DNA from: a virus
Direction: 5' to 3' (one strand)
Virus record (IMG/VR): IMGVR_UViG_3300020470_000153
Location: 1-28,750 of that record
Length of the DNA: 28,750 nt
This document shows, piece by piece, positions 18,157-22,900 of this stretch; positions within the stretch are counted from its first letter, which is position 1; each line of letters begins with the position of its first letter. The notes below the pieces were generated by a model. The model ran no database searches. It saw nothing but the letters and a program-made list of their open reading frames with translations, and had not been told where the DNA came from. The position numbers and the translations under genes are program-made.

Positions 18157-18576
18157 ATGGCAGAAAATTTCGATGGTCTGAATAAAGTCTTTGGTGATGA
18201 ACCATCAGACTTACAGAAACATGTAGAAGAAACAAAGTCTATAATCAAAAAGAGTGAAACTCCTGATGTTCAGCAAGACTATGAAATTAGTCGTGCTCAA
18301 CTACATAACTTGGTAATGAAAGGACAGGAGGCAGTAGATGGTATACTTGATGTGGCACGAGCGTCAGATCATCCTCGTGCTTATGAAGTTGCTGGCCAGC
18401 TCATCAAATCAGTGGGAGATGTAGCAGATAAATTAATTGATCTTCAAGGTAAGATGAAGGAGTTGGATAAGGAAGAGAGGAAAGGTCCAACTAACGTTAC
18501 TAATGCTATGTTTGTAGGTAGTACAGCAGATCTTCAAAAGATGTTGAAGAACATAAATAGTAAAGAATCTACATAG
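18157..18576 (+). CDS. gp16: Terminase small subunit gp16
   Basis: This is a T4 gp16-type small terminase, which recognises DNA for packaging and stimulates the gp17 ATPase and nuclease. It has the expected all-helical, charged composition: an acidic N-terminus, then a central pair of helices (DYEISRAQLHNLVMKGQEAV and HPRAYEVAGQLIKSVGDVAD, then LIDLQGKMKEL) and a C-terminal tail NAMFVGSTADLQKML. Length (139 aa) is near that of T4 gp16 (164 aa). It starts 2 bases after gp15. Unlike T4, gp17 does not follow directly; about 4.6 kb of other genes intervene. A late-type promoter motif lies inside its 3' end at 18552. Confidence 0.92.
   Translation: MAENFDGLNKVFGDEPSDLQKHVEETKSIIKKSETPDVQQDYEISRAQLHNLVMKGQEAVDGILDVARASDHPRAYEVAGQLIKSVGDVADKLIDLQGKMKELDKEERKGPTNVTNAMFVGSTADLQKMLKNINSKEST
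18552..18559 (+). promoter_or_regulatory. Late promoter motif (CATAAATA) inside the gp16 3' end
   Basis: CATAAATA matches 7 of 8 bases of the T4 late consensus and is identical to the motif at 9001. It ends 25 bases before the ATG at 18585, a plausible distance to drive the accessory block independently of gp16. As it lies within coding sequence, chance is possible. Confidence 0.5.
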
Positions 18577-18584
18577 ACACGACA

Positions 18585-19121
18585 ATGACAGTTCTTAATG
18601 TATTAAGTACTAACTCGATAGCAGCAGGTCAATCTGAGTATCAAGTAGTACAAACAGGATATTATAGAGTTGGTTCTACAGCAGGTGCTGCTACTGTTTC
18701 TTTTAATGGTGGTGCTGCAATAACTCTAGTTCAAAACGAATTTATTCTTGTTAAAGGTTGTAAGCCAGGTACAGCACAAATTATAAAAGCAATAGATGAT
18801 GCTACTGCAGATTATTATGTTGGACAACATCTCCAAGATACATCTAGTAATCATCCATTCTCAGTAGGAGATTACATTGCTGTTGTAACTAATGGTACAT
18901 CTCCAGCAATTGATAGTAACTTCTTATCTGCAGGAACTGCTGGTAAAAAGATTACTGCAACTACTTTCAATAACGGACTTACTACAGATATAGACTCATC
19001 TTCTGCGAGTGCAGATTATACTTGGTCTTCTGGTAATAAAGCGTTGGTTCAACGTTGTGTTAAAATTACTGCAGCAACAAGTGCAGTTATAGTAGAAGAA
19101 GTACAGGTAGTTGGAGGCTAA
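18585..19121 (+). CDS. Hypothetical beta-type protein, 178 aa
   Basis: No named family is recognised. The sequence is Ala-, Gly-, Ser-, Thr- and Val-rich with repeated short strands: SEYQVVQTGYYRVGSTAGAATVSFNGGAA, abbreviated here as YQVVQ...ATVSFNGG, then FILVKGCKPG, a GDYIAVVTNGTSP turn, and a C-terminal VQRCVKITAATSAVIVEEVQ strand pair. This composition is like that of the virion proteins in this window rather than an enzyme, so a small decorating or tail-associated virion protein is my best guess. There is no signal peptide or membrane helix. It is the first gene after gp16, possibly driven by the motif at 18552. No strong ribosome site precedes the ATG. Its stop overlaps the region of the next gene's ribosome site. 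Confidence 0.75.
   Translation: MTVLNVLSTNSIAAGQSEYQVVQTGYYRVGSTAGAATVSFNGGAAITLVQNEFILVKGCKPGTAQIIKAIDDATADYYVGQHLQDTSSNHPFSVGDYIAVVTNGTSPAIDSNFLSAGTAGKKITATTFNNGLTTDIDSSSASADYTWSSGNKALVQRCVKITAATSAVIVEEVQVVGG
19113..19117 (+). promoter_or_regulatory. Shine-Dalgarno GGAGG fixing the start at 19123
   Basis: GGAGG lies 5 bases before ATG 19123. It shows that the ATG, not the in-frame TTG at 19111, is the start of the following small basic protein. Confidence 0.8.
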
Positions 19122-19122
19122 G

Positions 19123-19335
19123 ATGCCAGCTGTTAACCAAGAGGCAGAGCGTATAGTTAGAGGGATGAAACGTAAGAGTGCTCATCGCTTTAAAAGACTT
19201 TATGGAAAGCGTGATAAAGAAGTAATGTACGCTACTGCCAATAAGTTAGCACAGAAAGAACAACTGAAGGTTCTCTACTATAAAGACTTCATATCCATTA
19301 TAGAGGGTAAAAATTGTATAAATAAATGTACTTAA
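19123..19335 (+). CDS. Small basic hypothetical protein, 70 aa
   Basis: The start is ATG 19123, with GGAGG at 19113-19117, just after the preceding stop. The product is rich in Lys and Arg (ERIVRGMKRKSAHRFKRLYG, then KRDKEVMYATANKLAQKEQL) and probably helical, with a short C-terminal hydrophobic stretch (VLYYKDFISIIEG). I recognise no family; the charge suggests nucleic-acid binding, which would fit its place beside packaging genes but is only inference. A perfect TATAAATA (19317-19324) overlaps its last codons and serves the next unit. Confidence 0.75.
   Translation: MPAVNQEAERIVRGMKRKSAHRFKRLYGKRDKEVMYATANKLAQKEQLKVLYYKDFISIIEGKNCINKCT
19317..19324 (+). promoter_or_regulatory. Perfect late promoter motif TATAAATA
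   Basis: All 8 bases match the T4 late consensus TATAAATA. It overlaps the 3' end of the 70-aa gene and lies 72 bases before the ATG at 19397, so it would transcribe the 51-aa gene and the ferredoxin/heme oxygenase group. Confidence 0.78.
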
Positions 19336-19396
19336 ACATATAACTTACGTGTGGTATTTTTCGTAGGGCTGTTTAAGAGAAGCTTTTTACAATCGA

Positions 19397-19552
19397 ATGG
19401 ATAAGATTCAGAAGGAACTCGAAGAGGTTCGGGATAAACTGGCTGATATAGAAAGGACTCAAGAATGGATGAAGAAGGCACAACAACTTGAGCGTGAACA
19501 ACAAGAAAAGAAAGGTTTAAGACCATTACATTTTAAGTATGAAATGATGTAA
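19397..19552 (+). CDS. Tiny hypothetical coiled-coil protein, 51 aa
   Basis: This is an open frame from ATG 19397 to TAA 19552. The product is almost entirely charged helix: MDKIQKELEEVRDKLADIER, then TQEWMKKAQQLEREQQEKKG, with a short LRPLHFKYEMM end. A heptad pattern of Ile, Leu and Val indicates a coiled coil. It sits 72 bases downstream of a perfect late promoter and 65 bases before ferredoxin, filling an otherwise empty gap. There is no strong ribosome site. No family is recognised. The regular helix with no stop in the best-placed frame makes it probably real, though its size leaves doubt. Confidence 0.65.
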   Translation: MDKIQKELEEVRDKLADIERTQEWMKKAQQLEREQQEKKGLRPLHFKYEMM

Positions 19553-19568
19553 TGCTCATAGACATTCT

Positions 19569-19597
19569 TTGAACTATATGCTATCATCATAGATAGT
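19569..19597 (+). promoter_or_regulatory. Possible weak host-like promoter before ferredoxin
   Basis: TTGAAC (19569-19574) and GATAGT (19592-19597), 17 bases apart, each match the sigma-70 consensus at 4 of 6 positions. They lie about 20 bases before the ferredoxin ATG. This is a weak match and may be chance; it would allow ferredoxin expression before late transcription. Confidence 0.25.
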
Positions 19598-19617
19598 TGT
19601 AGTTTGCTCTGTCTATA

Positions 19618-19911
19618 ATGGCATATTCAGTTGTATTCAAATCAGCTTCAGGTATCGAAGAACCCTTTGAATGTGAAGCGGATCAATATATTTTAGACGC
19701 TGCTGAAGAAGCAGGTATCGACCATCCATATTCATGCCGTGCAGGTGCATGTTCTACATGTGCTGGTAAGGTAATGGAAGGTACTGTTAACCAAGAAGAT
19801 CAAAGTTTCCTTGATGATGATCAACTTGAAGAAGGATTTGTTTTAACTTGTGTTGCTACACCTACTTCTGATTGTGTTATTCTAAAGGAGCAAGAAGAAC
19901 ACCTTTATTAA
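19618..19911 (+). CDS. petF: Ferredoxin, plant-type [2Fe-2S]
   Basis: This is a 97-aa [2Fe-2S] ferredoxin of the cyanobacterial/chloroplast type, a soluble one-electron carrier downstream of photosystem I. The cluster ligands are all present: Cys40, Cys45 and Cys48 in [13 protein letters not shown], and Cys78 in VLTCVA. The flanking [12 protein letters not shown] and [17 protein letters not shown] segments are typical, and the full length equals host PetF. The phage protein likely feeds electrons to the heme oxygenase encoded about 0.5 kb downstream and to a bilin reductase elsewhere. It is a known auxiliary metabolic gene of cyanophages. No clear ribosome site precedes the ATG. The next gene begins 5 bases after its stop. 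Confidence 0.97.
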   Translation: MAYSVVFKSASGIEEPFECEADQYILDAAEEAGIDHPYSCRAGACSTCAGKVMEGTVNQEDQSFLDDDQLEEGFVLTCVATPTSDCVILKEQEEHLY

Positions 19912-19916
19912 TTTTC

Positions 19917-20243
19917 ATGACTGAAGAGATGATTAAAAGCATCTCCTATACTAAAGAGGAGGTGGATAGCATGATCGCTGCTGCTGTTGCAGAGGCACAT
20001 GAAGCAGATAGAATCATCATGGCAAAACATAATCGGGATGCTACTATCATTAGTATGATCCTTGGTTTTATTTGTCTTGCATTATTTGTTGATGGTCTTC
20101 TTCGTATTCTCGGTATAATCCCACCTTTTATGGATTTGGATGTTAACGTTATTGATGATGTTATAGATAAGGTTGAGGAGGATATGATGCCATTTATTAT
20201 TGATACTGCTCAGAAAGCTAAAGGTTACATTCCAAGAATATGA
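19917..20243 (+). CDS. Hypothetical single-pass membrane protein, 108 aa
   Basis: I choose ATG 19917, which follows the ferredoxin stop by 5 bases, rather than the in-frame ATG at 19872, which would lie inside petF. Residues 1-45 are charged and helical (SYTKEEVDSMIAAAVAEAHE). About 47-75 form one hydrophobic helix (ATIISMILGFICLALFVDGL, then RILGIIPPF). The rest is acidic (VNVIDDVIDKVEEDMMPF) with a basic end. A single membrane anchor with N- and C-terminal soluble parts is likely. The family is not recognised. The stop overlaps the next start (ATGA), and the same arrangement links that gene to ho1, so the three are probably translated together. Confidence 0.75.
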   Translation: MTEEMIKSISYTKEEVDSMIAAAVAEAHEADRIIMAKHNRDATIISMILGFICLALFVDGLLRILGIIPPFMDLDVNVIDDVIDKVEEDMMPFIIDTAQKAKGYIPRI

Positions 20244-20419
20244 GATTAACACAAGATGTGATTGACAAGATTCAATTGGCCATGGTTCATACTAAGAAGG
20301 ACGGTACAGTCAATTGGAAAGATGGTGACGAGATAGATGTCTGTCTCGCTGGTACATTTGCTGGTGATAAATTTATTACTATCATCAACAGAACACGTAG
20401 TAATACAACAAAACAATGA
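20240..20419 (+). CDS. Small hypothetical protein, 59 aa
   Basis: The open frame runs from ATG 20240, overlapping the previous stop by 4 bases, to TGA 20419, which in turn overlaps the ho1 ATG by 4 bases. This double ATGA linkage is strong support for a real gene. The product starts MRLTQDVIDKIQLAMVHTKK, continues DGTVNWKDGDEIDVCLAGTF and ends in a short basic tail. It looks like a small alpha/beta protein; there is no membrane helix or known motif. Function is unknown; its position inside the heme oxygenase operon does not prove a link to pigment metabolism. Confidence 0.75.
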   Translation: MRLTQDVIDKIQLAMVHTKKDGTVNWKDGDEIDVCLAGTFAGDKFITIINRTRSNTTKQ

Positions 20420-21120
20420 GTGATTTTTCAGCACAGATAAAAGCAGGGACTAAAAAGTCTCATTCAGCAGCAGAGAATACTAAGTTCGTTGCTCAGTTTC
20501 TCAAAGGTGTATTAGATCCAGAAGAGTATCGTAAGTTGATTACTAATTTCTATTATGTCTATGACACAATGGAACAAAGGATCCAAGAATCTAAAGATCC
20601 TTTAGTAGAAGTACTTAAACAATGGAATGTTGATTTATTTCGTACTGCTTCTTTAGAAAGAGATCTTAGATATTATTATGGTCCTATGTGGAGGGAGAAG
20701 CAAGTACCTTCTGAAGCATGTAATCAATATTGTTATAGGATTAATGAGGTAGCAGAACAAGATCCTTATTTATTGATAGCACACCATTACACCAGATATA
20801 TTGGTGATCTATCTGGTGGTCAGATTCTTAAAGGTATAGCACAAAATGCATTACAACCACCTATAGGTGAGGGATTACATTTCTATGACTTCCCTAGAAT
20901 TGAAGATGCTAAATTATGGAAGAATAATTATCGTGCAACATTAGATGGATTGGGATTTAACCAATCTCAAATTAATGCTTTAATTGCGGAAGCAAATTAT
21001 GCCTTCCGTCTTAACATGTATATGTTTGAGGAGATACAAGGTGAAGCCAGTAAAGGTTTTATCAAAGTCCTATGTGGACTTATTAAATCAAGAATAGGCT
21101 TCAGCAGCAAGTCTGAATGA
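20416..21120 (+). CDS. ho1: Heme oxygenase (heme to biliverdin IXa)
   Basis: This is a 234-aa biliverdin-producing heme oxygenase, full length compared with cyanobacterial HO1 (about 240 aa). The proximal heme ligand is His16 in KKSHSAAENTKF, and the distal-helix glycine motif YIGDLSGGQILKGIA is at about 128-142. Conserved FYYVYDTME and the C-terminal EANYAFRLNMYMF helix are also present. The reaction uses heme, O2 and ferredoxin electrons to make biliverdin, Fe and CO, the first step to phycobilins. Ferredoxin is encoded just upstream; a bilin reductase is not in this window. The start overlaps the previous stop (ATGA), with no Shine-Dalgarno. The last 33 bases overlap, on the opposite strand, the end of a tiny gene (21088-21183). 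It is a known cyanophage auxiliary gene. Confidence 0.97.
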   Translation: MSDFSAQIKAGTKKSHSAAENTKFVAQFLKGVLDPEEYRKLITNFYYVYDTMEQRIQESKDPLVEVLKQWNVDLFRTASLERDLRYYYGPMWREKQVPSEACNQYCYRINEVAEQDPYLLIAHHYTRYIGDLSGGQILKGIAQNALQPPIGEGLHFYDFPRIEDAKLWKNNYRATLDGLGFNQSQINALIAEANYAFRLNMYMFEEIQGEASKGFIKVLCGLIKSRIGFSSKSE

Positions 21121-21183
21121 TAACCCTAATGATACTCCCATGATGGTGAGTCTACTCATCCACCACATAATTTCGTGTTTCAT
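21088..21183 (-). CDS. Tiny hypothetical membrane peptide, 31 aa (minus strand)
   Basis: Read on the minus strand from ATG 21183 to TGA 21088, the peptide is MKHEIMWWMSRLTIMGVSLG followed by LSFRLAAEAYS. The central hydrophobic stretch could insert in a membrane. Its start overlaps the stop of the upstream minus-strand gene as ATGA, and that gene's 3' end carries GGAGG (reading AAGGAGGAAGAATG) 6 bases before this ATG, an excellent ribosome site. The last 33 bases run antisense into ho1. The ribosome site and coupling argue for a real gene; the size argues for caution. Function unknown. Confidence 0.55.
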   Translation of the reverse strand: MKHEIMWWMSRLTIMGVSLGLSFRLAAEAYS

Positions 21184-21344
21184 TCTTCCTCCTTCAATAC
21201 TGAATCAATAAAAGAAGGATGTCCTTGTAGATCAGGAACATCCTCTTTTGCTTCTTGGATTGCTTCATATGCATCATGTGCGTACACACAGATGTCATGC
21301 CGAATTTGAAGGCTGTCATGGTAGCCTATGGTATAGTGGGACAT
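21180..21344 (-). CDS. Small hypothetical protein, 54 aa (minus strand)
   Basis: The frame runs from ATG 21344 down to TGA 21180 on the minus strand. The product begins MSHYTIGYHDSLQIRHDICV and continues YAHDAYEAIQEAKEDVPDLQ, ending in PSFIDSVLKEEE. The pattern of a beta strand, a helix with DAYEAIQEAKEDVP and a short terminal helix looks like a compact alpha/beta protein. I recall similar small proteins in other cyanomyoviruses but cannot name a family. GGAG lies 11 bases before the ATG. No plus-strand gene competes for this interval. It is the leading gene of a two-gene minus-strand unit, with a CTAAATAA motif upstream at 21371-21378. Function unknown. Confidence 0.72.
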   Translation of the reverse strand: MSHYTIGYHDSLQIRHDICVYAHDAYEAIQEAKEDVPDLQGHPSFIDSVLKEEE

Positions 21345-21370
21345 GATAGTTTCAACTCCACATTACACAT

Positions 21371-21378
21371 TTATTTAG
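21371..21378 (-). promoter_or_regulatory. Late-promoter-like motif on the minus strand (CTAAATAA)
   Basis: Read on the minus strand this is CTAAATAA, preceded by C; CCTAAATA matches 6 of 8 bases of TATAAATA. It lies 26 bases upstream of the minus-strand ATG at 21344, a typical distance. It is nearly back to back with a plus-strand motif at 21390. Confidence 0.45.
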
Positions 21379-21389
21379 GTTCACATAAG

Positions 21390-21397
21390 TATAAATT
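21390..21397 (+). promoter_or_regulatory. Late-promoter-like motif (TATAAATT) before the oxygenase gene
   Basis: TATAAATT matches 7 of 8 bases of TATAAATA and ends 17 bases before the ATG at 21415. With the opposed motif at 21371-21378 it would form a divergent promoter region. Confidence 0.5.
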
Positions 21398-21414
21398 ACC
21401 ACTAATATTTTGAT

Positions 21415-21963
21415 ATGAAGACTACAATTATTGAAGACGCAATTTCCAGAGGATATCAAAATCATATTCAAAATGCTTTTGAGGATAAACATTTTCCTTG
21501 GTATTTTACACCAGAGATTTCTAAACCTGGAACAGGTGATCCTAACTCTGGATTTTCACATACCATGTATGTTGCTTATACAAAACCTGGAGAAGTAAAT
21601 CATAAGAGTCCATATTTTGATGTAGTATTACCGATATTATTTGAAGCACTTGGTAAGTATAATAGATGCTGTGATTTAAAAGAACTATATCGTATACGAG
21701 CAGGATTGTTTGTAAGAAATCAAAATAATTGTGAAACACATGAACCGCATATAGATCTACCTCATACAAAACATTATACAATGATCTATTATGTAAAAGA
21801 TAGTGATGGCCCTACTTGTATATGGGATGGAGATGAAATTGTAGAAAGAATTGATCCTGTTAAAGGCAGATGTGTGTTGTTTCCAGGAGAAACTTATCAT
21901 GCATCTAGTGGTCCTAAACTAAATTCTGATAGGATGGTTCTTAATTTTAATTTTCTACTATGA
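21415..21963 (+). CDS. Probable 2OG-Fe(II) oxygenase, 182 aa
   Basis: The sequence has the double-stranded beta-helix oxygenase signature: an HxD pair at His112 and Asp114 (HEPHIDLPH), a distal His162 in FPGETYHASSGP, and Arg173 in SDRMVLNFNF placed to bind 2-oxoglutarate. The strands between them (KHYTMIYYVKDSDGPTCIWD and GRCVLFPG) fit the fold of prolyl-4-hydroxylase-like 2OG oxygenases. Such genes are frequent in T4-like cyanophages; the substrate is not known. Full length appears present. It is the first gene after the minus-strand pair and may have its own promoter (21390). Its stop overlaps the next start (ATGA). The family call is firm on motifs; any particular hydroxylation target would be a guess. 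Confidence 0.85.
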   Translation: MKTTIIEDAISRGYQNHIQNAFEDKHFPWYFTPEISKPGTGDPNSGFSHTMYVAYTKPGEVNHKSPYFDVVLPILFEALGKYNRCCDLKELYRIRAGLFVRNQNNCETHEPHIDLPHTKHYTMIYYVKDSDGPTCIWDGDEIVERIDPVKGRCVLFPGETYHASSGPKLNSDRMVLNFNFLL

Positions 21964-22130
21964 TTGTATGGTCTATCATTTGGATGATTGTAATATTAAT
22001 GATATTAGTTTCCGTATCAATCGTCTATATATTTAAGTACGACGACTGGTATCCTAATGGCAGCGATGACCCCACCGAGCAGAAAGAGCTGCTACAACTT
22101 CCGAGTAACGAATATAGACAAGGTACTTGA
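21960..22130 (+). CDS. Small membrane protein, 56 aa
   Basis: ATG 21960 overlaps the oxygenase stop by 4 bases (ATGA). Residues 1-25 are one hydrophobic helix (MIVWSIIWMIVILMILVSVS, then IVYIF). The rest is a short polar tail (KYDDWYPNGSDDPTEQKELL, then QLPSNEYRQGT). A single-pass inner-membrane or thylakoid protein with a small cytoplasmic or periplasmic tail is likely. Its 3' 74 bases overlap the start of the nuclease gene in another frame, which is unusual for this compact but mostly 4-base-overlap genome. The clear transmembrane segment and coupled start support it; the family is not recognised. Confidence 0.65.
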   Translation: MIVWSIIWMIVILMILVSVSIVYIFKYDDWYPNGSDDPTEQKELLQLPSNEYRQGT

Positions 22131-22521
22131 TGGTGACACTATTGATGTTACTATCGATCTCGGTTTTGATCTATACAAGAAAGAAAGAGTTAGAATTGCA
22201 GGAGTTGATACGCCAGAGAAGAGAACAAGAAACCTCGAAGAAAAGGAACTGGGAATAGATGCAACAAACTGGCTTAAAGAAAAACTGGAGAGCACTCTTG
22301 CTGGCGATGATGAGCTCACTATTCGCACTGAGCTTCATGGTGGTGTCGGCAAGTACGGTCGGCTTTTGGGTTGGCTTTACGTTGGGGAGGAATCAGTCTC
22401 ACTCAACGAGCAAATGATTACCGAAGGATATGCTTGGCCATATGATGGTGGTACTAAGCAAAAAGACTTCGAGGAATTACGTGAGATACGTCGATCTTAC
22501 GGTACACTTAATGAGAGTTAA
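22057..22521 (+). CDS. Staphylococcal-nuclease-like (SNase/thermonuclease) protein
   Basis: This is a 154-aa SNase-fold nuclease. Motifs align with S. aureus nuclease: VLDGDTIDV with Asp27 in the calcium-binding position, RVRIAGVDTPE with catalytic Arg46, Asp51 and Glu54 (the R to E spacing of 8 matches Arg35/Glu43), and KYGRLLGWLYV with Arg102 as the Arg87 equivalent. The active site is therefore intact. No signal peptide is seen, so it should act inside the cell, for example on host or stray DNA or RNA; the target is unknown. The start is uncertain: ATG 22057 or ATG 22066. Both overlap the upstream membrane-protein gene by 65-74 bases and neither has a ribosome site. Conserved domain sequence begins at about YNFRV (residue 13). 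Confidence 0.88.
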   Translation: MAAMTPPSRKSCYNFRVTNIDKVLDGDTIDVTIDLGFDLYKKERVRIAGVDTPEKRTRNLEEKELGIDATNWLKEKLESTLAGDDELTIRTELHGGVGKYGRLLGWLYVGEESVSLNEQMITEGYAWPYDGGTKQKDFEELREIRRSYGTLNES

Positions 22522-22523
22522 AA

Positions 22524-22754
22524 ATGAGAGAACAATTGATTAGAGCATTATTATCACATGCTCAAGGTGACATTGCAAAACATAGAGCAAATGTTGAAAT
22601 TTATTTAACCAATCCAGTTGGTATTGGTGAGCATTCAAATGTTATGGAAGCAATTGAAGAAGAACTCAACATGATTGCTAAGTACGAGGATCAGATTGTA
22701 GTTATTAATAAATACTTCAAAAAGTCTTCCACGGAGTATCTTAAAGAGTCATGA
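22524..22754 (+). CDS. Hypothetical protein, 76 aa, helical
   Basis: The product (MREQLIRALLSHAQGDIAKH, RANVEIYLTNPVGIGEHSNV, MEAIEEELNMIAKYEDQIVV and INKYFKK in series) is mostly amphipathic helix with a conserved-looking NPVGIGEH turn. I recall similar small proteins in many T4-like cyanophages, but no function. The start is 2 bases after the nuclease stop; the end overlaps the next gene as ATGA. It opens a tightly coupled chain, 76-aa protein, 49-aa protein, plastocyanin, gp17, with spacings of -4, -4 and 0 bases. It is too small and generic to assign a role. Confidence 0.78.
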   Translation: MREQLIRALLSHAQGDIAKHRANVEIYLTNPVGIGEHSNVMEAIEEELNMIAKYEDQIVVINKYFKKSSTEYLKES

Positions 22755-22900
22755 AAAAAGTAAAAGCAGGATTCGACAAAGTAGTCGAATGGGATAAGAA
22801 ACTTATTAAGAAGTGTCAGGATAAATGGGGACTTACTGATTATCAGGTAGTTTGCATTTCATTTGCTAAAGGATTTATTATTGGAGCGATTCTACTATGA
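22751..22900 (+). CDS. Small hypothetical protein, 49 aa, C-terminal hydrophobic helix
   Basis: ATG 22751 overlaps the previous stop and TGA 22900 overlaps the plastocyanin ATG, both as ATGA. The N-terminal half is basic and helical (MKKVKAGFDKVVEWDKKLIK, then KCQDKWGLTDYQ). The end is hydrophobic (VVCISFAKGFIIGAILL) and could be a membrane anchor or tail. Both coupled junctions and the absence of any other frame support a real gene. A perfect 7-bp inverted repeat lies within it at 22771-22790. No family is named; I recall similar proteins next to gp17 in cyanophages. Confidence 0.72.
   Translation: MKKVKAGFDKVVEWDKKLIKKCQDKWGLTDYQVVCISFAKGFIIGAILL
22771..22790. repeat. Inverted repeat, 7-bp arms
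   Basis: ATTCGAC (22771-22777) and GTCGAAT (22784-22790) are perfect complements with a 6-base loop AAAGTA. It lies 20 bases after the ATG of the 49-aa gene and has no T-run, so it is not a terminator. It may be an RNA hairpin or chance. Confidence 0.45.

Noticed and set aside
19111-19122. TTG start for the small basic protein
   Set aside because: GGAGG at 19113-19117 is placed for the ATG at 19123, and the TTG would lie upstream of that ribosome site.
19332-19526. Minus-strand 64-codon frame over the gap before ferredoxin
   Set aside because: It covers the plus-strand 51-aa coiled-coil gene, which has a better composition and a perfect late promoter; no ribosome site supports the minus frame.
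19614-19619. TATAAT as a -10 box for ferredoxin
   Set aside because: It overlaps the ferredoxin start codon (19618), so it cannot promote a translatable message for that gene.
19872-19916. Upstream ATG giving a 123-aa version of the small membrane protein
   Set aside because: It would overlap the ferredoxin C-terminus by 40 bases; the ATG at 19917 follows the ferredoxin stop by 5 bases and begins a typical charged N-terminus.
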